A DNA stretch of 64,000 nt from Terrabacter sp. 28. Its GTDB lineage: Bacteria > Actinomycetota > Actinomycetes > Actinomycetales > Dermatophilaceae. The notes beneath the pieces are model-generated. The model was not told the origin of the DNA and did not search any database. It worked only from the letters and a program-made list of their open reading frames with translations. The stretch spans positions 329,379 to 393,378 of the forward strand of contig JYOE01000007.1 in the NCBI GenBank assembly GCA_000955875.1, in the 5' to 3' direction. The translations under genes and the position numbers were made by a program. Shown here one piece after another: positions 15,524-23,869 of this stretch; the stretch's first letter is position 1; the number at the start of each line of letters is the position of its first letter.

Positions 15524-16615
15524 TCAGGGGGTGACGAGCTCGAGGCCGAGCCACTCTGCAAGAGAGGCGATCTCACGATCGACGTCACGGCGTACGCGTT
15601 GGGTGAACCGGACGTCCTCGTGGACCGCGTTGACGACGAGTCGCCCCGCCTTGCGGTCGGCCTGGGCGTCGAGCTTCCCGACGAGCCGGTCGTGGTGGAG
15701 GATCGGCAGCGCGAAGTAGCCCCACCGGCGCTTCTCCTTGGGCTTGTACATCTCGAGGATGTACTCGTAGCCCCAGAGCTGCTCGGCGCGGACCCGGTTG
15801 TGGATGAGCTGGTCGAACGGCGACAGGAGCGCGGCCCGGCCCTCGAAGGCGCTCGGGACATCGAGGTATGCCGGGTGGACACGCCAGGTGCCCGGCACCC
15901 CCTCCACCTCGGCGGACTCGCCGGCCTCGCCGACGTAGGCCTGCTCGCCGGGCAGCTCCGGACCGCTCGCCCTGGCGATGCCGAGGGACTCGAGCCGACG
16001 CTCGTTGCGCAGCCGCGTGGCCTCCTCGTGGGAGGGCAGCTCGAACCCCTCGCCGTAGACCCGCTCTGGGAGGTCCCAGTAGCGCTGGCGCCCCTTGCGG
16101 CCGGAGACGGCGATCTGCCCGCGCCGCGCCATCGACTCGAGCATCTTGGTGACGTTGCGGTTGTTGGTCCATCCGCTCGAGGGCCACGGGACGGCACTGG
16201 TGTCGGGGATGTCGCGGGACAGCAGCGGCCCCTCGGCCGCGAGCCGGGCGAGGATGTCGCGCCGGAACTGCTCGTTCGCCTCGAGCCAGTCGACGATCGC
16301 CGGGTGGAACTCCCGACCGACCCACTCCGCGATGACCGTCGGCACGTCGCGGGCGGGCCGGATGTAGGCGACGGTCTCGTGGAGGGTGCGGTCGTGCTCG
16401 ACGGCCGCGGTGAGCTGCTCGGGCCGGTAGCCGGCGCCGAGCCGGCTCCACAGCACGAGGTCGGCACTGGGGGCGATGGCCGCCGTCGGGTCGATCTGCA
16501 GCATGGTCAGTCGTTCGACCGTCTCGACGAGGTCGGCGGGTCGCGGCTCGTCGAGCAGCTGAGCGTGCACGGCGATGCGCCGCGCGTCGTCGAGGCTCAG
16601 CCGGTGCACCGCCAT
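15524..16615 (-). CDS. ycaQ: YcaQ/AlkX-type DNA glycosylase (HTH_42 family)
   Basis: HTH_42 (DUF1006) protein of 363 residues, the family of E. coli YcaQ/AlkX and Streptomyces AlkZ, DNA glycosylases that unhook interstrand crosslinks and excise bulky N-alkyl adducts. The catalytic signature Q-hydrophobic-D is present as QID at residues 40-42 (AlkZ proper has Q-hydrophobic-Q), within LTMLQIDPTAAIAPSADL. Later winged-helix units are visible, including NNRNVTKMLESMARRGQIAV and the near-C-terminal SPFDQLIHNRVRAEQLWGYEY followed by KRRWGYFALPIL and LDAQADRK, which are the most conserved family blocks. TAGGGT lies six bases before the ATG, so the transcript is probably leaderless. Not near any antibiotic cluster, so general alkylation repair is likely. 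Confidence 0.85.
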   Translation of the reverse strand: MAVHRLSLDDARRIAVHAQLLDEPRPADLVETVERLTMLQIDPTAAIAPSADLVLWSRLGAGYRPEQLTAAVEHDRTLHETVAYIRPARDVPTVIAEWVGREFHPAIVDWLEANEQFRRDILARLAAEGPLLSRDIPDTSAVPWPSSGWTNNRNVTKMLESMARRGQIAVSGRKGRQRYWDLPERVYGEGFELPSHEEATRLRNERRLESLGIARASGPELPGEQAYVGEAGESAEVEGVPGTWRVHPAYLDVPSAFEGRAALLSPFDQLIHNRVRAEQLWGYEYILEMYKPKEKRRWGYFALPILHHDRLVGKLDAQADRKAGRLVVNAVHEDVRFTQRVRRDVDREIASLAEWLGLELVTP

Positions 16616-16621
16616 GGCCAG

Positions 16622-16627
16622 ACCCTA
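16622..16627 (-). promoter_or_regulatory. Leaderless -10 element TAGGGT
   Basis: TAGGGT on the minus strand, six bases before the ATG of the YcaQ-like gene, with no room for a ribosome-binding site. Confidence 0.55.
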
Positions 16628-16651
16628 ACCAGCGCTGCCGACACCCACGCT

Positions 16652-16688
16652 CGAAAGAGCCGTCAGCAGGTGACGGAGTGTTCTTTCG
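16652..16688. terminator. Possible hairpin downstream of small zinc-ribbon gene
   Basis: Imperfect inverted repeat CGAAAGAG...TTCTTTCG enclosing a CGTCA/TGACG inner stem. It lies between the 52-residue gene and the YcaQ-like gene, both on the minus strand. Confidence 0.35.
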
Positions 16689-16720
16689 ATCGGGCAGGAC
16701 GGTTCAGGTCCAGCCAAGCG

Positions 16721-16879
16721 TCAGAAGCCCCCGCCCCCACCGGGATGGACGTCGAAGTCGCGGTCGACCACGTCGACCTTGCCGCAGCGCTGGCAGGTGA
16801 GCCGGACCGTCCGGTTCGGCAGCCGTTGCCGGGACCACTTGTGGCCGAGCAGCAGGCAGAGAGGTTGAGGTCGCGCCAT
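16721..16879 (-). CDS. Small zinc-ribbon-like protein (52 aa)
   Basis: Predicted 52-residue protein with the pattern C-x4-GHKW near the start (PLCLLLGHKWSRQRL) and C-x2-C near the middle (TCQRCGKVDVVDRDF), ending in a glycine tail. The spacing of Cys, His and the C-x2-C knuckle suggests a single zinc-binding ribbon similar to DUF1660-type small proteins. The same arrangement appears at the C-terminus of the gene at 61148 (CRMNLHHVWV ... CSRCGK). Function unknown. It is divergent from the OsmC gene, 60 bases away. Coding status rests on the conserved motif pattern. Confidence 0.55.
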   Translation of the reverse strand: MARPQPLCLLLGHKWSRQRLPNRTVRLTCQRCGKVDVVDRDFDVHPGGGGGF

Positions 16880-16939
16880 GTCCCCAGTTTCCTCTCGTGC
16901 CCACACCTCCGGCAGGCGATTGGGGAGCAGAATCGGTGG

Positions 16940-17329
16940 ATGGATCTCTCTGCCTTCGGCGTCCGCGCCTCTGCCGGAAACCTCCGCGACGCGGAGGGCG
17001 TTGCCCTGCAGCACAGCTGGACCGACGAGGGTGTCGTCGCAGCCCCGGTCACGAATGGTGCCCAGGTGCTGCACCTGTCGGTCGCGCTGTGCGTGCTCAA
17101 CGACACCTACCGCGAGGCCCGACGTCTCGGCATACAGGTTGACGGCGCCGCGGTGGAGGCCGACGGCGCCTTCGACGACGAGTGGCGCTCGACCGGCATC
17201 ACGTACGCCGTCACGGTCGACTCGCCTGCCGCCACCGAGGAGGTCGCGCACCTGCAGTCCGTCGTCGACGAGGTCGCCGAGATCCCGCGGGCGATCCGCG
17301 CCGGCGCGCCTGTCACGCGCAGCTACTGA
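16940..17329 (+). CDS. OsmC-like protein
   Basis: OsmC/Ohr-superfamily protein of 129 residues. The conserved core-helix cysteine is at residue 51 within HLSVALCVLNDTYREARR; the N-terminal strands contain FGVRASAGNLRD and a second half reads GITYAVTVDSPAATEEVA. Only one Cys is present, so it lacks the second redox cysteine of true Ohr peroxidases; a related small-molecule or stress role is likely but unproven. The ATG lies six bases after CAGAAT, compatible with a leaderless start. It ends 14 bases from the convergent cupin gene. Confidence 0.8.
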   Translation: MDLSAFGVRASAGNLRDAEGVALQHSWTDEGVVAAPVTNGAQVLHLSVALCVLNDTYREARRLGIQVDGAAVEADGAFDDEWRSTGITYAVTVDSPAATEEVAHLQSVVDEVAEIPRAIRAGAPVTRSY

Positions 17330-17343
17330 CGTTCTGGCAGAGG

Positions 17344-17757
17344 TCAGTCGGTCGCCGAGGGGGCGGCGGCGTACTCCTCGTCGGTGACCGGTGTCAGCCA
17401 GTGCACGACGTCGTGGTCGGCGTCGCCCTCGTTGATGGCGAGGTGCACCATGAGCCGGTTGGGTGCGGCGCCGTGCCAGTGCTCCTCGTCGGCCTCGAAG
17501 AGGACGCGGTCTCCGGGGCGGATGACCTCGACCGGGCCGCCCCGTCGCTGGCAGAGGCCGACGCCTTCGGTGACGAAGACGGTCTGGCTGAGCGGGTGCC
17601 GGTGCCAGTGGGTGCGCGCCCCGGGCATGAAGTGGACGAGGTTGGCGCTGACGCGCGAGGGCGTGGGCGCGGCGGCGACCGCATCGATGTAGACGTCGCC
17701 GGTGAACCAGTCGCTCGGACCCTTGACGGTGTCGACGGAGCTTCGGGTGATCTGCAT
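17344..17757 (-). CDS. Cupin domain protein
   Basis: Single-domain cupin of 137 residues. Motif 1 is ARTHWHRHPLSQTVFVTEG with the metal-ligand His residues (HWHRHP), motif 2 is RPGDRVLFEADEEHWHGAAP. This pattern is that of small bicupin-clan enzymes often annotated near carboxymuconolactone decarboxylases and alcohol dehydrogenases. ATG with AAGGAAA upstream. It is 10 bases downstream of the MmyB-type regulator gene on the same strand and probably shares its transcript; the regulator faces a divergent alcohol dehydrogenase gene, so all three may belong to one aldehyde or alcohol response. Confidence 0.85.
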   Translation of the reverse strand: MQITRSSVDTVKGPSDWFTGDVYIDAVAAAPTPSRVSANLVHFMPGARTHWHRHPLSQTVFVTEGVGLCQRRGGPVEVIRPGDRVLFEADEEHWHGAAPNRLMVHLAINEGDADHDVVHWLTPVTDEEYAAAPSATD

Positions 17758-17767
17758 GGGTTTCCTT

Positions 17768-18643
17768 CTAGCTGTGGGGAACTGATGTCGGTGTCGAGGC
17801 AGCCCAGGAGGCGAGCAGCTGGAGCCGCTCGGCCGAGGGTGAGCCGGGCTCGGCCGTGTAGACCATGAGCACGAGGCCGGGCTCGGCGGTGATGGCGAGC
17901 TCCTCGTAGGCGAGGGTCAGCTCGCCGACGACGGGGTGGTTGAACCGCTTGGTGCCGGTGCCGTGGGTGCGCACGTCGTGCGCGCTCCACAGGCGCCGGA
18001 ACAGCTCGCTCCGGGTGGACAGCTCGCCGACGAGGTCCTGCAGGCCGCGGTCGTGCGGGTCGCGGCCGGCCTCCGCGCGCATGATGCCGACGCACATCTC
18101 GGCGAAGAGCTCCCAGTCCGGGTAGAAGTCGCGCGACGCGGGGTCGAGGAACTGGAACCGGGCGAGGTTGGGCATCCGCCCGCCCTCGCCGATGACGGGC
18201 GAGTAGAAGGCGCGGCCGAGCGTGTTGGTGGCGAGCAGGTTCTGGTGCGGGTCGCGCACGAACGCGACGCCGTCGCGGATCGACTCGAGCGCCCACTGCA
18301 GGCTAGGCCGCGAGGCCGGCTTGCCGGCTGCGCGTCGCCGTGGCCGTCCCGACGTGGGAACGCCGTCGGCGGCGCGGGCGAGGTCGAGCAGGTGGGCGCG
18401 CTCGGTGTCGTCGAGCTGCAGCGCCCGGGAGAGTGCGTCGAGGACGCCCGCGGACGCCCCCGCGATCTGCCCCCGCTCGAGGCGGGCGTAGTACTCGACG
18501 CTGAGGCCGGCGAGCGTCGCGACCTCGCTGCGACGCAGGCCGGGAACGCGACGACCTCGGCCGGCCGGCATACCGACCTGCTCTGGGGTGATCCGGGCGC
18601 GGCGGGTCATCAGGAACTCGCGCACCTCCTGGCGGTTGTCCAC
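17768..18643 (-). CDS. XRE-family regulator with MmyB-like ligand-binding domain
   Basis: Transcription factor of 291 residues. Residues about 5-85 are the XRE helix-turn-helix (VREFLMTRRARITPEQVG, LRRSEVATLAGLSVEYYARL, LDALSRALQL), followed by the MmyB-like PAS-type ligand domain (SLQWALESIRDGVAFVRDPH, LLATNTLGRAFYSPV, HPVVGELTLAYEELAI, VYTAEPGSPSAERLQLLASW). In Streptomyces such proteins bind fatty-acid-like ligands and usually control an adjacent short-chain or alcohol dehydrogenase gene, which is exactly the divergent gene at 18817. GTG start; TACGCT lies seven bases upstream, so it may be leaderless. Confidence 0.88.
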   Translation of the reverse strand: MDNRQEVREFLMTRRARITPEQVGMPAGRGRRVPGLRRSEVATLAGLSVEYYARLERGQIAGASAGVLDALSRALQLDDTERAHLLDLARAADGVPTSGRPRRRAAGKPASRPSLQWALESIRDGVAFVRDPHQNLLATNTLGRAFYSPVIGEGGRMPNLARFQFLDPASRDFYPDWELFAEMCVGIMRAEAGRDPHDRGLQDLVGELSTRSELFRRLWSAHDVRTHGTGTKRFNHPVVGELTLAYEELAITAEPGLVLMVYTAEPGSPSAERLQLLASWAASTPTSVPHS

Positions 18644-18650
18644 GCCTTCG

Positions 18651-18656
18651 AGCGTA
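18651..18656 (-). promoter_or_regulatory. Possible leaderless -10 element TACGCT
   Basis: TACGCT seven bases before the GTG of the MmyB-type regulator gene. It overlaps one of the GTATGCCG copies of the window. Confidence 0.4.
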
Positions 18657-18816
18657 TGCCGCGTGGAACGGTGCGCCGAGCCGCGAGAGGTGCCCTGTCA
18701 GTACGTCCCTCGACAGGGACTCCCGCGACATCGCGCCGGCGGCTTCACTCGTGGGTGGGGCTGTTCGGCCCCGGCGGGGAGCAGCCCGCGAGAAGCGATT
18801 CGAAGGAGTTCACGCG

Positions 18817-19836
18817 ATGCGTGGAGTTGTCATGTACGGACCCGGCGACGTGCGGGTGGAGGACCGCGAGGACCCTCAGATCATCGAGCCGACCGACGCG
18901 GTCATCCGGCTCAGGGCGACGTGCATCTGCGGCAGCGACCTGTGGCCCTACCGCGGCGCCGAGCCGGTCGACCACCAGGTCATGGGGCACGAGTACGTCG
19001 GCGTCGTCGAGGAGATCGGCTCCGAGGTGCGCACCGTGAAGGTCGGCGACTTCGTCGTCGGGTCGTTCTGGGCCTCGGACAACACGTGCGAGATCTGCAA
19101 GGCCGGCTACCAGGCGTACTGCACGCACCGCGTCCTCATGGGCACCATCGGCACCCAGTCCGAGCTGGCGCGCATCCCCCTCGCCGACGGCACCCTCGTC
19201 GCGACGCCGGGGCAGCCCGACGCCGACCTCATCCCGTCGCTCATGGCGGCCTCCGACGTGCTCGGCACCGGGTGGTTCGCCGCGGTGGCAGCCGAGGCGG
19301 GGCCGGGCAAGACCGTGGCCGTCGTCGGTGACGGCGCCGTGGGTCTGCTCGGCATCCTCGCCGCCCGTGAGCTCGGCGCGGAGCGGATCATCGCCTTCAG
19401 CCGGCACGCCGACCGGCAGGCGCTCGCCCGCGAGTTCGGCGCGACCGACATCGTGGAGGAACGCGGCGAGGCGGGTGTCGCGCGCGTCAAGGAGCTGACC
19501 GGCGGCCTCGGCGCGCACTCGGTCATCGAGGCCGTCGGCACGCAGGAGGCGATGATGCAGGCCATCCGCTCGGCCCGACCCGGTGGCCACGTCGGCTTCG
19601 TCGGCGTCTCGCACGACGTCGCGATCCCCGGCGACGAGCTGTTCATGGCCGGCGTGCACCTCCACGGCGGTCCGGCACCGGTGCGGGAGTACCTGCCACA
19701 CCTCATCCAGCTCATCTGGGACCGGAAGATCGCACCGGGGAAGGTCTTCGACCTCACCCTCCCGCTCGAGGAGGCAGCCCAGGGCTACAAGGCCATGGAC
19801 GAGCGCACCGCGACCAAGGTGCTGCTGACCGTCTGA
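18817..19836 (+). CDS. Zinc-dependent alcohol dehydrogenase family protein
   Basis: Medium-chain dehydrogenase/reductase of 339 residues. Catalytic-zinc site: Cys in [10 protein letters not shown] and the [12 protein letters not shown] block; structural-zinc-like cysteines in [17 protein letters not shown](P)-binding motif [17 protein letters not shown] at about 165-180 with a following S-R that hints at NADP preference. It is a paralogue of the gene at 41938 (both share [12 protein letters not shown] and the GDGAVGL region). ATG with GAAGGAG upstream; the in-frame extension further 5' is not needed. Divergent from the MmyB-type regulator, its likely controller, and followed after 49 bases by an acetyltransferase gene. 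Confidence 0.9.
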   Translation: MRGVVMYGPGDVRVEDREDPQIIEPTDAVIRLRATCICGSDLWPYRGAEPVDHQVMGHEYVGVVEEIGSEVRTVKVGDFVVGSFWASDNTCEICKAGYQAYCTHRVLMGTIGTQSELARIPLADGTLVATPGQPDADLIPSLMAASDVLGTGWFAAVAAEAGPGKTVAVVGDGAVGLLGILAARELGAERIIAFSRHADRQALAREFGATDIVEERGEAGVARVKELTGGLGAHSVIEAVGTQEAMMQAIRSARPGGHVGFVGVSHDVAIPGDELFMAGVHLHGGPAPVREYLPHLIQLIWDRKIAPGKVFDLTLPLEEAAQGYKAMDERTATKVLLTV

Positions 19837-19885
19837 CCCGGGCCCCCCACTGGGTCACCTCACGCAACAAGACAGAGGAGCAGCG

Positions 19886-20461
19886 ATGCAGCTTCAGGAC
19901 TTCCTCGACCACGTCGACGCCGGACGCGTCATTGAGGGCGGCTCGGCGGCGCATGAGTTCATGCACGAGGCCGCGCAGGACGCGCTGCGCGTCGTGGCAC
20001 GGCTGAACGGCGCCTACCGCACGCCCGACGAGGTGCGGGCGCTGCTGGCGGAGCTCACCGGGAGAGCCGTGTCCGCGTCGGTCACGGTGTTCCCGCCGTT
20101 CTACAGCGAGTTCGGCAAGAACCTCGAGCTGGGTGAGGGCGTCTTCGTCAACATGGGCTGCCGCTTCCAGGACACCGGCGGCATTCGCATCGGCGAGGGC
20201 ACGCTCATCGGGCACGGGAGCACCCTGACGACCCTCAACCATGCCGTCGACCCGGACCGGCGCGCCGACATGGTGCCCGCCCCGGTGGTGATCGGCAGGA
20301 AGGTCTGGCTCGGCGCGGGCGTCACCGTCGTGCCGGGGGTGACCATCGGCGACGGGGCGATCGTCGGCGCCGGCGCGGTCGTCACGAAGGACGTACCGGC
20401 CGATGCCGTCGTCGCGGGCGTGCCGGCCAGGCTCATCCGCCCGACCGGCTACCGCGCCTGA
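19886..20461 (+). CDS. Hexapeptide-repeat (LbetaH) acetyltransferase
   Basis: O-acetyltransferase of the maltose/galactoside acetyltransferase type, 191 residues. The N-terminal MAT helix region ([36 protein letters not shown]) is followed by left-handed beta-helix hexapeptide repeats ([25 protein letters not shown] split by the usual loop, then [20 protein letters not shown]) and the closing [17 protein letters not shown]. Catalytic His is in TTLNHAVD. It transfers acetyl from acetyl-CoA to a sugar hydroxyl; which sugar is unknown. ATG with GAGGAG upstream. Probably co-transcribed with the dehydrogenase gene. Confidence 0.88.
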   Translation: MQLQDFLDHVDAGRVIEGGSAAHEFMHEAAQDALRVVARLNGAYRTPDEVRALLAELTGRAVSASVTVFPPFYSEFGKNLELGEGVFVNMGCRFQDTGGIRIGEGTLIGHGSTLTTLNHAVDPDRRADMVPAPVVIGRKVWLGAGVTVVPGVTIGDGAIVGAGAVVTKDVPADAVVAGVPARLIRPTGYRA

Positions 20462-20476
20462 CCGCTCACCCGAGGG

Positions 20477-23400
20477 TCACGGGAGCGGGATGTCCTGGGT
20501 GCGGACGAACTTCGCCACCGTCCAGGCGGGGTCGGCCGTCTCGACGTCGTCCGAGAAGACGGTCGTGCCGCCGGCGGTGACCGACACGTCGTCGACGACG
20601 ACGCCCGCCCCGAGCACACCGCCGTCCGTCACGTACGCGACGCGCACCTTCACCGATGACCCTGCGTATGGCGTCAGGTCACGTGTCACCTGGCGCCAGC
20701 CGCCGCTGTTGCCGTCGAGCCGGTCGCCGAGGGTCGTCCACGTCGTGCCCCCGTCGGTCGAGCTCTGCAGGTAGACGTAGTCGAAGCCACGCTCCGTGTC
20801 GTGGTTGAGCCAGGTCGACCACGTGACCGGGCCACGGACCGCGGTGAGGTCGACACTGCGGGTCAGCGTCGCCGTCATGCCGTTCTCCTGCGGCGCCGAG
20901 TACGCCCACGACCCCGAGTGGGGACGGTTGGGCGTTCGGATCCGGGCCACCTGCGTGGCGACCGTCTGCCCGCTGTCCCGGTCAGTGACGGTGACCTGCA
21001 CGTCGTGCCACCCGGAGGCAGCGTCGACGGGAGGGGTGACGGTGAACGACGTCGCCGCGCGGCCGTTCGCGGGCACGTCGAGGCTCGCCGTCGCGGGCTG
21101 GGCGACGAACCCGTCAGGTGCCTGGACGGCATACGCAAGGTGCTGTGCGGAGTCCCTCAGAGAGGACACGCTCACCGTGACCGTCGCCGGGTCGTCGTGG
21201 GTCGCGATGCCCTCGCTGGGCGACGCACTGACGAAGACGTCCTTGCTCAGGCCGGGCCCGAACGTCGGCGGCCGGTCCTGCTCGCGGGTGCCCCACGTCG
21301 TGCTGTGCGGGTCCTTGGTGAGGGTCAGGTCGATCGTGTGCGCCGAGAGCAGGTCGCGGTTGCTCATCCAGCTCTTCGCCCACGGCGCGCGGTGGGCTGG
21401 ATTGCCCCTCGTGGCGGAGGCAATGTACTGCAGCCGGCTCGCGCTGGCGCCGGGGGCGTTGACGCGGATGCGCTCGCCGCCCTCGGGCGTGATCTCGGTG
21501 CGCTCGAACATCGGCGCGCTGAGGACGAAGCTGCCGCTGCCCGGCTGGGCCTCGAAGATGCCGACCATCGAGAAGACGAGCCACGACGAGATGGTGCCGA
21601 GGTCGTCGTTGCCGGGCATCCCGTATGCCGTGTCGGTGAACAGCGGGCGGGCAGCGCGCGTGATGGCGGACGTCTTCCACGGGGCCCCGGTCCACGCGTA
21701 CATCCACGGCACATGCAGGTCGGGCTCGTTGTTCGGGTTGAACGCGAAGTTGTTGTGGTAGTCGTACGCGCCGACGACCCACGAGTCACGGGCGACGGTC
21801 TGCGGGCTGCTCAGCACCTTCGGCATGTCGAAGAACGTGTCGAGGCGCTGCTCGGCCTTTGTCGCGCCGCCCATGAGGCGGAAGAGCGAGGTCGGGTCCT
21901 GCTGGGCGAGCCACTGGTACTGCCACGCCGTGCCCTCGTGGAACGCGTTGCTCGTCGTGGGGTCGGACGAGCCGACCCACGCGCCGTCGGCGGCTCGCGG
22001 CCGGGGGAAGCCGGTGAAGCCGTTCGACTCGCTGCCGGCGTCCCAGAGCTCCTCGATGTTGGTGCACCGGCCGGCGAGCTCCTTCGCCTTGGCGTCCTCG
22101 CCGAGCGCGGTGGCCATCGTCGAGAGCATGCAGTCGCCGTACGCGTACTCGAGCGTCGCCGAGCCGGCCTGGCGTGAGTCGCCCCACTGGTAGCCGCCGC
22201 GGTCCTGGTAGCCGACCCAGCCGTTCTTCGTGTACGTCGGGTTGCCGTCGCGGCCCCGGAAGGTCGACTGGTCGGCCGGGACCTCGTTCGCATTGCGCCA
22301 CAGGGCCGCGAAGAGCTTGCGCGACGTCGAGTCGTCGAGGATCCCGCGCTGCCACAGGGTGACGATGAACGGCGTCACGGGGTCACCGCTCATGACGTTC
22401 GTCTCGCTGCCGGCCAGGGCCCAGCGGGGCAGCCACCCGGCGTCCTCGTAGACGTGGAGGATCGACTTCGCCATGTCGGCCGCCCGCTGCGGGTGCAGCA
22501 GCGCGACGAGCTGGTTCTGCGAACGGTACGTGTCCCACAGCGAGAACATCTGGTAGTACGGCGTGCTCGACGTGTGCACCGTGTTGTCCAGGCCGCGGTA
22601 CTTCCCGTCCACGTCGGATCCGACCGACGGGTGCAGCAGTGACCGGTAGAGCGCGCTGTAGTACGTGCGCTGGTCGGTGGTGGTCCCACCGGCGACGCGC
22701 ATCCGCTCGAGCTCGGCCTTCCAGACGTCGTGCGCCCGGGTGCGCAGCGCGTCGAAGGAGGTCGTGGCGCCGGCGGCCTCGGTCTCGGCGACACGGTTGG
22801 CGCGCGCCCCGTCGACGGAGGTGTAGGAGATGCCGACGCTGGCCCGCACCTGGTGGCCGGCGGCGCTGTCGAAGGTCGCGTAGGCGCCGGTGCGGCCGTT
22901 GTTCGCCGTGGTGCTGCGCTCGCGGGCTCCCTCGACCGGGGCGCCGGTCGAGCCCCAGGCCCCGTACGCCGTGAACGGTCGGTCGAACTTCAGGGAGAAG
23001 AAGACGTCATAGCGCTCCTTCGCCGTCTCCCAGCAGAAGTTGCCGCCCCTGACGTGGCCCTCGATGGTGTCGGTGCCGACCACCTTGACGTCGGCGCCGA
23101 AGGTGTAGCCGTTGCCCTCGCCGACCTCGACGACGACGTTCTGGGACTGGCCCGCGGGATAGGTGTAGCGGTGCTGCCCGGTGCGGTCGGTCGCGCTCAG
23201 CTCGGCGTCGATCCCGTAGCGGTCGAGCTTCACCCGGTAGTCACCGGGCGCCGCGCTCTCGCGCTCGTGCGAGAAGGCCGAGCGGTATGCCGTCGGGTCC
23301 GAGCTCGTCACCGCCCCGGTCGTCGGCATCAGGCGTACGAGACCCGTCGTCTGGCAGCCCACGCCGGACAGGTGGATCTGGCTGAAGCCGACGGTGGTCG

Positions 23401-23683
23401 TGTCGGCGTAGTTGTAGGACGCGTACTGCTTGAGCCGGGTGTCAGGGCTGTTCTGCACCATGCCGAACGGCATCGCGGCGCCCGGGAAGGTCGTGCCGTC
23501 GCCGTTGTTGCCGATCGAGGTGTTGACGAGGGTCGTCGGGTCGGCGGCGAACCGCGCGGTGGGCGTGGCGGACGGCGCCGCGCCGGCACCGGACGCCGGC
23601 GCTGTGACCGCCGCCATCGCACCGGCCGCGATGAGCGCGGTGGCCCGAACGGCGGTGCGGCGGAAGAGGGACGGGGTTGGCAT
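20477..23683 (-). CDS. Secreted GH92 alpha-1,2-mannosidase with C-terminal jelly-roll-like domain
   Basis: Exported glycoside hydrolase family 92 enzyme, 1068 residues; the family removes alpha-linked mannose with calcium help. Signal peptide at 1-37 (RATALIAAGAMAAVTAPASG). GH92 N-domain: NTSIGNNGDGTTFPGAAMPF, TVGFSQIHLSGVGC, HRYTYPAGQSQNVVVEVG. Catalytic (alpha/alpha)6 domain: YYSALYRSLLHPSV, MFSLWDTYRSQN, and the signature MPGNDDLGTISSWLVFSMVG. About 300 further residues include an NPCBM-like/alpha-galactosidase-associated stretch and a C-terminal immune-inhibitor-A-like domain (FDYVYLQSSTDGGTTWTTL, VKVRVAYVTDGG). ATG 23683 with CGGAGGCG upstream. Together with the cytoplasmic GH38 gene it points to host or fungal N-glycan/mannan use. 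Confidence 0.9.
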   Translation of the reverse strand: MPTPSLFRRTAVRATALIAAGAMAAVTAPASGAGAAPSATPTARFAADPTTLVNTSIGNNGDGTTFPGAAMPFGMVQNSPDTRLKQYASYNYADTTTVGFSQIHLSGVGCQTTGLVRLMPTTGAVTSSDPTAYRSAFSHERESAAPGDYRVKLDRYGIDAELSATDRTGQHRYTYPAGQSQNVVVEVGEGNGYTFGADVKVVGTDTIEGHVRGGNFCWETAKERYDVFFSLKFDRPFTAYGAWGSTGAPVEGARERSTTANNGRTGAYATFDSAAGHQVRASVGISYTSVDGARANRVAETEAAGATTSFDALRTRAHDVWKAELERMRVAGGTTTDQRTYYSALYRSLLHPSVGSDVDGKYRGLDNTVHTSSTPYYQMFSLWDTYRSQNQLVALLHPQRAADMAKSILHVYEDAGWLPRWALAGSETNVMSGDPVTPFIVTLWQRGILDDSTSRKLFAALWRNANEVPADQSTFRGRDGNPTYTKNGWVGYQDRGGYQWGDSRQAGSATLEYAYGDCMLSTMATALGEDAKAKELAGRCTNIEELWDAGSESNGFTGFPRPRAADGAWVGSSDPTTSNAFHEGTAWQYQWLAQQDPTSLFRLMGGATKAEQRLDTFFDMPKVLSSPQTVARDSWVVGAYDYHNNFAFNPNNEPDLHVPWMYAWTGAPWKTSAITRAARPLFTDTAYGMPGNDDLGTISSWLVFSMVGIFEAQPGSGSFVLSAPMFERTEITPEGGERIRVNAPGASASRLQYIASATRGNPAHRAPWAKSWMSNRDLLSAHTIDLTLTKDPHSTTWGTREQDRPPTFGPGLSKDVFVSASPSEGIATHDDPATVTVSVSSLRDSAQHLAYAVQAPDGFVAQPATASLDVPANGRAATSFTVTPPVDAASGWHDVQVTVTDRDSGQTVATQVARIRTPNRPHSGSWAYSAPQENGMTATLTRSVDLTAVRGPVTWSTWLNHDTERGFDYVYLQSSTDGGTTWTTLGDRLDGNSGGWRQVTRDLTPYAGSSVKVRVAYVTDGGVLGAGVVVDDVSVTAGGTTVFSDDVETADPAWTVAKFVRTQDIPLP

Positions 23684-23869
23684 GCGGACGCCTCCGTGGT
23701 CTCGTCGGTGAGAAGCGCGCTCGGCAGCCGGAACGGGCTGGTGAGCGACGCCATGGAGGCTGGCACAGGGCAAGGAGTGACCGGCCGGTAGGCCGTGCGG
23801 GAGGACAAAGCTGTCCGAATCGGACACGCGACCGGACTTCGGGTGTCGGTCGTGCGGTCGGTCGTGCGG

